From NCBI GenBank assembly GCA_903851225.1, contig CAINNT010000064.1, forward strand, positions 1 to 7,435: 7,435 nt of DNA, in the 5' to 3' direction. The translations under genes and the position numbers were made by a program. Positions 1 to 6,036 of the stretch are shown in pieces; the first letter of the stretch is position 1, and each line of letters starts with the position of its first letter. This DNA comes from an uncultured Chloroflexota bacterium. Lineage in GTDB: Bacteria > Chloroflexota > Limnocylindria > Limnocylindrales > Limnocylindraceae. The notes below the pieces were generated by a model, which was given only the letters and a program-made list of their open reading frames with translations, did not search any database and was not told the DNA's origin.

Positions 1-134
1 ACAATTTCGCTCAGCGGGGTATCAAAGGCGATGAGTTCCGAGTGCACGTTGAGTTCGCGCACGCGACGCGCAATGAGCTGCGCAAACTGGCTGCCGAAGT
101 CAAGAACGAGGATGCCCCCGTGCGCTGGGGTCAC
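1..134 (-). CDS. guaA: GMP synthase (glutamine-hydrolysing), N-terminal fragment
   Basis: The reverse strand encodes the first 44 codons of a protein that runs off the left edge. It opens MTPAHGGILVLDFGSQFAQL and continues through IARRVREL, the classic start of the class I glutamine amidotransferase domain of GuaA. The full enzyme converts XMP to GMP with ATP and glutamine-derived ammonia in the cytoplasm. Neither the amidotransferase Cys-His-Glu triad nor the ATP-pyrophosphatase domain lies in the window, so integrity cannot be judged. I chose the GTG at 134-132 because the homology begins within a few codons of it and no ATG lies in frame upstream. An ATG at 142-140 overlaps the guaB3 stop but is out of frame and terminates after three codons. 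The gap to the guaB3 stop is 7 bp with no clear Shine-Dalgarno, suggesting translational coupling. GuaB3 would supply its XMP substrate. Confidence 0.9.
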   Translation of the reverse strand, partial: MTPAHGGILVLDFGSQFAQLIARRVRELNVHSELIAFDTPLSEI

Positions 135-141
135 GGCGCCA

Positions 142-1287
142 TTAGCGCCCACGCTGCCAGCTCTTCCCTTCGGTTGCTGCAGCCGGTGCGTAGATCACCT
201 CAACGTTGCGGAAGCCTCGCACGTTCTGTACGCCGAGTGCCGCAGCCGACTGACGCACCGCACCGGCGAGATTCTCGCTGCCGTCGGTGACCCGCGAGGG
301 TCCGTGCAAGATCTGCTCCATGCTTCCCACCGTGCCGACGCTGATGCGCGTGCCACGGGGGAGCGTTGGCGAAGGGGCCGCCATCCCCCAGTTGAATCCG
401 CCACCGGGAGCCTCGCTGCCTCGGGCAAGTGGCGAGCCGATCATGACGGCATCGGCGCCAACGGCGAGCGCTTTGGCGATCTCACCACCCTTGCGAATAC
501 CACCGTCGGCGACCACGGGCACGTAACGACCGGTCGCGGCAAGGTAGGCGTCGCGCGCGGCGGCAACGTCACTGACTGCGGTCACCTGTGGCACGCCGAT
601 CCCAAGCACCTCACGCGTGGTGCACGCGTTCCCTGGACCCACGCCAACGAAGACCGCAGCGGCCCCCTGCTCCATCAGTGCATAGGCGGCCTCGGCATTC
701 GTGGTGTTGCCGATCGCCACGGGCATGCCAGCGCGTTTCACAAATTCCGAAAGCTCGAGTGGCGCGTAGCCCGAGGCGATATGTCGCGCCGAGGAGACCT
801 GGCTTTGAATGAGAAGCAGATCGACATCTGCGCCGACGAGTGCGTCGGCATACTTCCCCACCGCCTGCGGTGTTGCTGCAATCGCAACCGGTGCACCGGC
901 GGCACGCATCTCGGCGATACGGCGAGCGATCAACTCTGGGCGAATCGGTGCGGCATATACCTCAGCGAATGTGCTCTGCACCTTGTCGGCGGTCGCAGAG
1001 CTGATGGCTGCGTATTGGGCGGCCGGATCTTCGTAGCGGAACCAGAGCCCCTCGAGATTGATGAAGGCGAGTGAGCCGAGCCCGCGAAGCACACCCGCAG
1101 TTGCAGGCGAAACGACGGCGTCCATCGCCGACGCGATGATCGGCTCCGCGAGTGAAATGCCACAGAACTCTTGGGTCAGGTCGACGTCGGCGGGGTCGAT
1201 GGTGTCGGTGCCCGGAGCGAGCGAGATATCGTCGAACCCATAAGCGGGTCGCAAGGTATCGATCTTGGAGACAAACGGTCCACTCAT
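142..1287 (-). CDS. guaB3: GuaB3-family IMP dehydrogenase, lacking CBS domains
   Basis: This 381-residue protein belongs to the IMPDH/GMP reductase TIM-barrel family. It shows IASAMDAV (51-58), the catalytic-cysteine loop GVGPGNACTTRE with Cys222, and the phosphate-binding DGGIRKGGEIAKAL from about 261. Canonical GuaB is near 490 residues and carries a CBS pair after the first barrel third; here the barrel is uninterrupted. The C-terminal part (FNWGMA and LPRGTR, about 300-320, then GTVGSMEQILHGPS) resembles GuaB3, known from Actinobacteria, cyanobacteria and Chloroflexota, rather than the usual GuaB flap. A cyanobacterial GuaB3 has been reported to act as an IMP dehydrogenase; many entries are only 'IMPDH-related', so GMP reductase activity is the alternative. 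Its ATG shares an ATGA overlap with the tmk stop, and guaA starts 7 bp after its TAA. That position supports NAD-dependent conversion of IMP to XMP for GuaA. Confidence 0.9.
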   Translation of the reverse strand: MSGPFVSKIDTLRPAYGFDDISLAPGTDTIDPADVDLTQEFCGISLAEPIIASAMDAVVSPATAGVLRGLGSLAFINLEGLWFRYEDPAAQYAAISSATADKVQSTFAEVYAAPIRPELIARRIAEMRAAGAPVAIAATPQAVGKYADALVGADVDLLLIQSQVSSARHIASGYAPLELSEFVKRAGMPVAIGNTTNAEAAYALMEQGAAAVFVGVGPGNACTTREVLGIGVPQVTAVSDVAAARDAYLAATGRYVPVVADGGIRKGGEIAKALAVGADAVMIGSPLARGSEAPGGGFNWGMAAPSPTLPRGTRISVGTVGSMEQILHGPSRVTDGSENLAGAVRQSAAALGVQNVRGFRNVEVIYAPAAATEGKSWQRGR

Positions 1288-1904
1288 TTGCGGAGTGTAG
1301 CGAGGCTGACCGCGGAGGCGATCTCTTCGGCGAGCTCGCCCTTCGGGCGGCTGGCGTCAAAGGTTCGCCAACGCGCAGGCTCTGCGGCAGCCAACGCCCG
1401 GAATCCATCGGCGACGCGTGCATGAAAAGCGGCGTCAAAGCCCTCCTCAAAGCGTGTGCGGCCGTCACCCGACTTGCGGGCGAGCCCCTGCTCTGCGGGA
1501 AGGTCCAAGAGCACGGTGAGGTCAGGGGTTAGCCCCGCGGTGGCAAAGCTGATTGCCGCACGTAGCTCGTCGAGCGGGAGTCCACTCCCGTATCCCTGAT
1601 AGGCGAGGGTGGAATCGGCGAAGCGATCGGCAATGACGATGGCGCCGCGCGCCAGCGCGGGACGAATCACCTCTGTGACGAGTTGCGAACGCGAGGCATT
1701 GAAGAGCAGGGCGTCGGCGCGGGGATTGATCTCCACCACGCCACCCTCGCCGAGAAGGAGAGCGCGAATGCGCTCCCCCGCGGGAGTGCCGCCTGGCTCT
1801 CGGACGGTCAGCACCTCGCGACCTGCGGCGCGGAGGCGTTCAGCCAGGAGGGCGATCTGCGTCGACTTCCCTGAGCCGTCTGGGCCTTCGAAGGTAATGA
1901 ACAT
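1284..1904 (-). CDS. tmk: Thymidylate kinase (dTMP kinase)
   Basis: Thymidylate kinase phosphorylates dTMP to dTDP with ATP, an essential step of dTTP supply. The 206-residue length is normal for the family. Visible motifs are the P-loop FEGPDGSGKST (5-15), REPGGT (35-40) for dTMP binding, and DRFADSTLAYQG (93-104), the DR(Y/F)xxSxxAYQ signature. The lid LARKSGDGRTRFE (about 141-153) is rich in basic residues, while the P-loop has no arginine at the variable position. That combination matches the bacterial type II arrangement, where the lid supplies the catalytic basic side chain. The ATG at 1904 lies 6 bp after the stop of the upstream ATPase, and its TGA overlaps the guaB3 ATG by 4 bp. I see no Shine-Dalgarno before it. 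The neighbours make this a nucleotide-supply cluster with purine genes downstream. Confidence 0.96.
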   Translation of the reverse strand: MFITFEGPDGSGKSTQIALLAERLRAAGREVLTVREPGGTPAGERIRALLLGEGGVVEINPRADALLFNASRSQLVTEVIRPALARGAIVIADRFADSTLAYQGYGSGLPLDELRAAISFATAGLTPDLTVLLDLPAEQGLARKSGDGRTRFEEGFDAAFHARVADGFRALAAAEPARWRTFDASRPKGELAEEIASAVSLATLRK

Positions 1905-1910
1905 CGCGGG

Positions 1911-3845
1911 CTAGCGACGACGACGCGGGGTGCTCGTGGAGCGACCCTGCGGTTCAAGGCGAACGCGCCGATGGGGATCGCGCCCACGCGAACTGCTCGT
2001 GATCCCAGCTTCTCCCGCAAGCTGATGTTGTAGGCGTCGGATATAGGCATTTTGCGGCGCAAGCTCAACTGGATGCTGCGTGCGTTGCACCTCTTCGATC
2101 CCCAGCTTCGCCTCGCGCATCGCGATCTCTCGTGGGTCATGTGGCAACTGGTAGATGTCCAGGAGCGCGCGCTCCATCTGCTCAGAGGCGTTGCTCTTCA
2201 GCACATGCACTGGAACGCCGCGTCGTTCAGCCTCCACGATCGGCGCGCCACGCTGTTTGAACTCATTCCGAATGGTCACCACGGCATCTGCCTCATCGGC
2301 GGTGCGTGCGGTGGTCGCGGGGAGGCCGAGCTCTCGAATCGCTGCCTCGAGCTTCTTGCGTGAGATCCCATGCGCCAGAACGCGCAACTGCGGAAGCTCT
2401 ACAACTTCGCGCTCAAGATCATCGGCGGCTGGAGCCTCATCCCACTCCGCTGGAACCAGCGTGCCACTCACCGTTCGCCCGATGAGTTCATGATCCATGT
2501 CGGAGACGGCGGACGACATCGAGTCGTGACTCCAACCGCGCTCGGGGCGCCAGCTCCCACCGCGTACTGGAACCTCTTCAAACGCACGAATCACCGGCGT
2601 GGCCGTGCCACCAGGAACGGTCTCTGCGTATCGCGCTTGCTCGCGGTTTCGACGCCAGCCGCCACGTCCCTCATCGCCACGATCTCCTCGATCGCTCCGG
2701 CGGCCACGGCGATCATCCCCTGGAGTGAGACCACCGAATCGACGGGACTCACCTTGCGCTGTCTGCCCGGGACGGATGCGCGCATGCGATCGACGTACGC
2801 CGCCCTCATCGCGCCAGCGCTCCTCGGGGGCCACCGCGTCACCGCGCAGCAGCGCGTCGACGGTACCGGCCACATCCTCATGCACCAGGATGTGATCGCG
2901 ATCGATGATCTCCACGATCACGTCGAAGGTTGGTGGTGCCTTACGCTCCAGCACGCTCTTCTGTGTGCGACGGCGCCGAGCCTCGTCGTCGCCGAGGGTG
3001 ACGCTCTGAATGCCGCCGATCAGGTCGGTGAGCGTTGGGTTCAGCATCAGGTTGTCGAGGCTGTTGCCATGCGCGGTGCCGATCAACTGAACGCCACGCT
3101 CGGCGATCGTTCGTGCGGCGATCGCTTCGGCCTCGGTGCCAATCTCGTCGATCACGATCACTTCGGGCATGTGGTTCTCAACCGCCTCGATCATGACGAG
3201 GTGCTGTCGCTCTGGTGCACTCACCTGCATGCGACGCGCCTTGCCGATCGCTGGGTGCGGAATGTCGCCATCGCCAGCAATCTCATTCGACGTGTCGACA
3301 ACGACAACGCGCTTGCCGAACTCCGAAGCCAAGACTCGCGCCGCCTCGCGGAGCATGGTGGTCTTGCCCACCCCGGGGCGACCCATGATCAGGATCGACC
3401 GTCCAGCCTCGATATGATCGCGCAGGATCTCGATGGTGCCGAACACCGAACGACCGACTCGGCAGGTGAGACCAACGACTCGGTCAGAGCGGTTTCGAAT
3501 CGCAGAGATGCGATGGAGGGTGCGTTCGATGCCGGCCCGATTATCGCCACCAAAGTTGCCAATGCGCGAGATCACCCAATTGAGATCTTCATCGGTGACT
3601 TCGCGATCGAGCAGCGTCACATCTCCGGAGGTGAGGCGCGCCTCAGGGCGTCGACCTCGATCCATGACGATCTCCAGGAGTCCGTCGCGCCCAGCGGCGA
3701 GCTCTTCTCGGGTCGCCAACTCTCGAATCGCAGCCACGATCTCTCCCGGCAAGCAGGCAAGCAGCAGGTCGAGATTGTCGACAATCGCCTCGTCTTGAAT
3801 CGCCGTGCGCTTCGTTTCGTCGTGGGGGTCGCGAGCAACGCTCAT
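1911..3845 (-). CDS. SpoIIIAA/Ycf45-like AAA ATPase with C-terminal R3H nucleic-acid-binding domain
   Basis: This 644-residue protein joins a SpoIIIAA-like P-loop ATPase to an R3H domain. Residues 1-150 match the family's N-terminal region. Walker A is GRPGVGKTT (155-163), Walker B is VIVIDEIG (229-236, Asp233 and Glu234), and GTAHG (256-260) and a TLGDDEARRRRTQKSVLERK segment (283-302) follow. Residues about 345-405 form a low-complexity Arg/Gly/Asp linker. After 485 comes a conserved block (LRVLAHGISRKKLEAAIREL), then an R3H domain near 580-632 with the Arg603/His607 pair in YIRRLQHQLA. The tail ends TPRRRR. Relatives include cyanobacterial and plastid Ycf45; their function is not established, and binding of single-stranded nucleic acid is inferred from R3H. 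A TTG at 3851 would add two codons, but the ATG at 3845 is better placed relative to the upstream TAGGAT. tmk begins 6 bp downstream. Confidence 0.88.
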   Translation of the reverse strand: MSVARDPHDETKRTAIQDEAIVDNLDLLLACLPGEIVAAIRELATREELAAGRDGLLEIVMDRGRRPEARLTSGDVTLLDREVTDEDLNWVISRIGNFGGDNRAGIERTLHRISAIRNRSDRVVGLTCRVGRSVFGTIEILRDHIEAGRSILIMGRPGVGKTTMLREAARVLASEFGKRVVVVDTSNEIAGDGDIPHPAIGKARRMQVSAPERQHLVMIEAVENHMPEVIVIDEIGTEAEAIAARTIAERGVQLIGTAHGNSLDNLMLNPTLTDLIGGIQSVTLGDDEARRRRTQKSVLERKAPPTFDVIVEIIDRDHILVHEDVAGTVDALLRGDAVAPEERWRDEGGVRRSHARIRPGQTAQGESRRFGGLTPGDDRRGRRSDRGDRGDEGRGGWRRNREQARYAETVPGGTATPVIRAFEEVPVRGGSWRPERGWSHDSMSSAVSDMDHELIGRTVSGTLVPAEWDEAPAADDLEREVVELPQLRVLAHGISRKKLEAAIRELGLPATTARTADEADAVVTIRNEFKQRGAPIVEAERRGVPVHVLKSNASEQMERALLDIYQLPHDPREIAMREAKLGIEEVQRTQHPVELAPQNAYIRRLQHQLAGEAGITSSSRGRDPHRRVRLEPQGRSTSTPRRRR

Positions 3846-3857
3846 GGGCAAATCCTA
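3846..3857 (-). promoter_or_regulatory. Possible -10 element directly before the R3H ATPase start
   Basis: On the minus strand TAGGAT (3857-3852) fits the TANNNT form of a -10 box and is followed by TTGCCC and then the ATG, a 6-nt gap. Transcription would then begin at or next to the start codon. I see no recognisable -35 at 16-18 bp. The same bases include AGGA at 7 nt from the ATG, so a Shine-Dalgarno reading is equally possible and only transcript ends can separate the two. Confidence 0.35.
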
Positions 3858-3891
3858 GCGTGCGCCCGCGAGGTCGGTGCGGCGGGCACGC
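3858..3891 (-). repeat. Imperfect inverted repeat (hairpin) between pdxT and the R3H ATPase
   Basis: Read on the minus strand, GCGTGCCCGC (3891-3882) pairs with GCGGGCGCACGC (3869-3858). That gives ten base pairs with a 2-nt GC bulge, around a 12-nt loop. It fills most of the only sizeable gap in the minus-strand run. There is no downstream run of T, so it is not a standard intrinsic terminator. It could be an RNA hairpin that stabilises pdxST mRNA or attenuates read-through, or an operator overlapping a promoter. By chance such stems are not rare in GC-rich DNA. Confidence 0.45.
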
Positions 3892-3898
3892 CTTGGGC

Positions 3899-4513
3899 TC
3901 AGCCGAGGGCCGCGCTCGCCTCTGCGATCAACCAACGGTGCACGCCGGTCTCGCCGGTGATCTCGGGGTGAAAGGCGATGCCGAGGATCCGACCCTGGCG
4001 TGCCGCCACGATCCGGCCATCTTCAAGTGCCGCAACGGCGCGCGCCGACGGACCAACGTTCACGATCTCCGGGGCGCGAATGAAGACGGCATGAGTGGTG
4101 CGCGATCGGCCATCGTTGCCCAGGCCCTCCATGACGAGATTCGTCTCAAACGACTCCAGCTGCCTGCCAAACGCATTGCGCCGCACCTCTACATCGAGCA
4201 GCGAGAGCACGGGCTCGTCACCATCGGCGATCTTCGTCGCGAGCAGAATTGCCCCAGCGCAGGTGCCAAGGATCGGTGCGCCGCGCTTCGCCAGCGCCTT
4301 GATCGGCTTCACGAGATCCCATCGATGCAGCAGCTTGCGCATTGCGGTGCTCTCGCCTCCAGGGAGGATAAGGCCATCTACTCCAGCGAGATCGGCGGGG
4401 AGTCGAACTTCGCGAGCTGCAACGCCAAGTGTTTCAAGCATGCGGATGTGTTCAGCGAAATCGCCCTGCACTGCGAGGACGCCGATGATCGGCGTGGGGT
4501 GGCGCTTCGCCAC
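3899..4513 (-). CDS. pdxT: Pyridoxal 5'-phosphate synthase glutaminase subunit PdxT
   Basis: PdxT hydrolyses glutamine and channels the ammonia to PdxS for synthesis of pyridoxal 5'-phosphate in the cytoplasm. The 204-residue sequence has the family pattern: IIGVLAVQGDFAEH (9-22), LILPGGESTAM (48-58), the nucleophile elbow LGTCAGAILL with Cys85, and FHPEIT with His182 and Glu184 completing the triad. The motif RRNAFGRQLESFE (111-123) is also typical. The start is a GTG at 4513-4511, only 4 bp (CCCC) after the pdxS stop and without a Shine-Dalgarno, so its translation is probably coupled to pdxS. Length and catalytic residues are complete. A 53-bp gap with a hairpin separates it from the next gene. 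Confidence 0.97.
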   Translation of the reverse strand: MAKRHPTPIIGVLAVQGDFAEHIRMLETLGVAAREVRLPADLAGVDGLILPGGESTAMRKLLHRWDLVKPIKALAKRGAPILGTCAGAILLATKIADGDEPVLSLLDVEVRRNAFGRQLESFETNLVMEGLGNDGRSRTTHAVFIRAPEIVNVGPSARAVAALEDGRIVAARQGRILGIAFHPEITGETGVHRWLIAEASAALG

Positions 4514-4517
4514 GGGG

Positions 4518-5417
4518 TTACCAGCCGCGCTTGGAGAGGCGTTCGCCCTCAGGGATCGTGCGCATCTCGATCCCCTTCATTGCCTCGCCCAGACCCGCCG
4601 ATACCTCGGCGAGGATGGAGGCGTTCTTCCAGTGGGTTGTTGCCTGCACGATGGCGGCGGCTGTGTTCGCTGGCTTCTTCGCCTTGAAGATGCCGGAGCC
4701 AACGAAGACACCATCGGCACCAAGCCACATGGAGAGTGCAGCGTCGGCTGGAGTGGCGATGCCGCCCGCAACGAAGTTCACCACTGGGAGTCGACCCGCC
4801 TTCACGGTGAGCTTTACAAGCTCATACGGAACACGCATCTCTTTCGCTGCGGCGCGCAAGCGCTTCTCGCTCTGCCCTTTAAGTGCGGCAATCTCTTCGG
4901 CAACGGTCCGAATGTGGCGCACCGCCTCAACGATGTTGCCGGTCCCCGCCTCGCCCTTGGTGCGCATCATCGCCGCCCCCTCGTTGATGCGGCGCAGTGC
5001 CTCACCGAGGTCCTTGCAGCCACAGACAAACGGCACCTTGAAGTCGTGCTTGTTGATGTGGAAGCGATCATCGGCCGGTGTGAGCACCTCGGACTCGTCG
5101 ATGTAGTCCACATCGAGCGCCTCGAGGATGCGCGCCTCGCTCTCGTGTCCGATGCGCGCCTTCGCCATGACGGGAATGGAGACGGCAGCTTGGATCCCCT
5201 TGATCATGTCGGGGTCGCTCATGCGGGCAACGCCACCGTCGCGACGAATATCCGAGGGGACGCGCTCGAGCGCCATCACCGCAACGGCACCCGCCTCCTC
5301 GGCGATCTTCGCCTCGGCTGGATTTACCACGTCCATGATCACGCCGCCCTTCAGCATTTGGGCAAGGCCGCTCTTCGTGGCCCAGGTCGATGTCTTGGCG
5401 CGCTTTGGTGCTGGCAT
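4518..5417 (-). CDS. pdxS: Pyridoxal 5'-phosphate synthase lyase subunit PdxS
   Basis: PdxS condenses ribose 5-phosphate, glyceraldehyde 3-phosphate and ammonia into pyridoxal 5'-phosphate, as a dodecamer decorated by PdxT. The 299-residue protein is full length and strongly conserved. It shows GGVIMDVV with Asp29, MALERVPSDIR (48-58), MAKARIGH with Lys86 (equivalent to B. subtilis Lys81), RTKGEAGTGN with Lys154 (equivalent to Lys149), and the GADGVFVGSGIF phosphate-binding segment. The protein ends in RGW as many relatives do. The ATG at 5417 precedes PAPKRAKTSTW, a short variable leader before the conserved core. It heads the minus-strand run and is divergent from the HNH gene across 85 bp. 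Only AGGG two bases from the ATG resembles a Shine-Dalgarno, which is too close to work normally. Confidence 0.98.
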   Translation of the reverse strand: MPAPKRAKTSTWATKSGLAQMLKGGVIMDVVNPAEAKIAEEAGAVAVMALERVPSDIRRDGGVARMSDPDMIKGIQAAVSIPVMAKARIGHESEARILEALDVDYIDESEVLTPADDRFHINKHDFKVPFVCGCKDLGEALRRINEGAAMMRTKGEAGTGNIVEAVRHIRTVAEEIAALKGQSEKRLRAAAKEMRVPYELVKLTVKAGRLPVVNFVAGGIATPADAALSMWLGADGVFVGSGIFKAKKPANTAAAIVQATTHWKNASILAEVSAGLGEAMKGIEMRTIPEGERLSKRGW

Positions 5418-5429
5418 GTCCCTATTCTC
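5418..5429 (-). promoter_or_regulatory. Possible -10 element directly before pdxS
   Basis: The minus strand reads TGC then GAGAAT (5429-5424), a four-of-six match to TATAAT with an extended TGn, followed by AGGGAC and the pdxS ATG. The 6-nt gap would give a leaderless or nearly leaderless message. No good -35 is visible. This is the weakest hexamer of the four run-leading starts in the window. Confidence 0.3.
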
Positions 5430-5484
5430 GCATACCGCGCTGCTCCGATAGATGCAAACGGCGGGGCAAGAGGCGCTGCGCTCC

Positions 5485-5493
5485 TGCTAGGAT
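5485..5493 (+). promoter_or_regulatory. Extended -10 element upstream of the HNH gene
   Basis: TGC directly precedes TAGGAT, giving the extended form TGnTANNNT. It ends 9 nt before the ATG at 5503, so a start about 7 nt downstream would leave a leader of only a few bases. The hexamer is identical to the one before the R3H ATPase. No convincing -35 is visible, which extended -10 promoters can tolerate. AGGA inside it lies 10 nt from the ATG, long for a Shine-Dalgarno. Confidence 0.4.
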
Positions 5494-5502
5494 CGGACTC
5501 GT

Positions 5503-6036
5503 ATGAACAGCGAAGTCCTCGTTCTGAATCAGGACTACGAACCGCTCAACGTCGCCTCCCTGCCGCGCGCCTTCCGACTGGTCTTGGGTGGCAAAGCCGA
5601 AATCCTCGCGGAGGGCGACCCAATCCGCAGTGCATCGCGCAGTTGGACTGCCCCCTCGGTGGTGCGACTGCGTCACCGCGTGCGTCGACCACGTCCCCGC
5701 GCCAAGCTGAGCCGCAAGGAGATCTTTGCGCGCGACGGTCATGCTTGCCAGTATTGCGGCCGGACCGGCGTTTCACTGACGATTGACCACATCGTGCCGA
5801 AGAGCCGCGGCGGCGACAGCTGGACGTGGGAGAACCTGGTCACCGCCTGCATGTCCTGCAACCACCGAAAGGGGGATCGCCTCCCTGAGGCGGCCGGCCT
5901 GCAACTCCGCCGCAAGCCGTACGAGCCGCGTTGCGACGTGTATGCCGTCTTCCTCCCGTATCTGCGCCACGATGCATACGCGGCGTGGCGCGACTTCCTC
6001 TTCATCTCCGACAGCGCCGCGGCCAGCGGGGCGTGA
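5503..6036 (+). CDS. Small HNH endonuclease-family protein with zinc-finger cysteines
   Basis: This 177-residue protein opens with VLVLNQDYEPLNV (5-17), a conserved N-terminal motif of a widespread family of stand-alone HNH proteins. The HNH fold is clear: CQYC (Cys82, Cys85), IDHIVPKSRGG with Asp95-His96, ENL with Asn111, and CMSCN with Cys116, Cys119 and Asn120. The four cysteines would bind zinc, and His96, Asn111 and Asn120 would make the metal-dependent nuclease site, so the active site looks intact. A basic stretch (about 55-72) precedes the fold and may contact nucleic acid. The substrate and cellular role are not known to me, and no methylase or restriction partner is nearby. Its TGA overlaps the GTG of the CCA-adding enzyme, so the two are cotranscribed. 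It could be a housekeeping nuclease rather than a defence protein. Confidence 0.88.
   Translation: MNSEVLVLNQDYEPLNVASLPRAFRLVLGGKAEILAEGDPIRSASRSWTAPSVVRLRHRVRRPRPRAKLSRKEIFARDGHACQYCGRTGVSLTIDHIVPKSRGGDSWTWENLVTACMSCNHRKGDRLPEAAGLQLRRKPYEPRCDVYAVFLPYLRHDAYAAWRDFLFISDSAAASGA

Noticed and set aside
31..1074. Long plus-strand open frame opposite guaB3
   Set aside because: It lies fully antisense to a gene with clear family motifs, its translation looks like no known protein, and long antisense frames are expected from GC-rich codon use.
1762..1781. Small hairpin (GAGCGC-GAAT-GCGCTC) inside tmk
   Set aside because: A six-base stem within a conserved coding region with no T-tract is ordinary in GC-rich DNA and has no supporting context.
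3846..3851. TTG start two codons upstream of the ATPase ATG
   Set aside because: It would directly abut the TAGGAT element, leaving no room for ribosome-binding spacing; the ATG at 3845 is the better start.
2370..3971. 533-codon plus-strand open frame opposite the R3H ATPase
   Set aside because: The opposite strand carries Walker A/B and R3H motifs; this frame is a low-information shadow rich in Arg, Ala, Asp and His with no domain pattern.
4095..5786. 563-codon plus-strand open frame across pdxT, pdxS and the HNH gene
   Set aside because: It crosses three well-supported genes, including the same-strand HNH gene in another frame, and has no recognisable motif or start context.
5931..6032. 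Upstream ATG extension of the CCA-adding enzyme by 34 residues
   Set aside because: It lies inside the HNH coding region, the added residues are Arg-rich without family resemblance, and the GTG at 6033 gives a normal GTGA overlap.
5503..6036. HNH protein as part of a restriction or homing system
   Set aside because: There is no methyltransferase, restriction subunit, intron or intein boundary, repeat or integrase nearby, and the neighbours are core metabolic genes.
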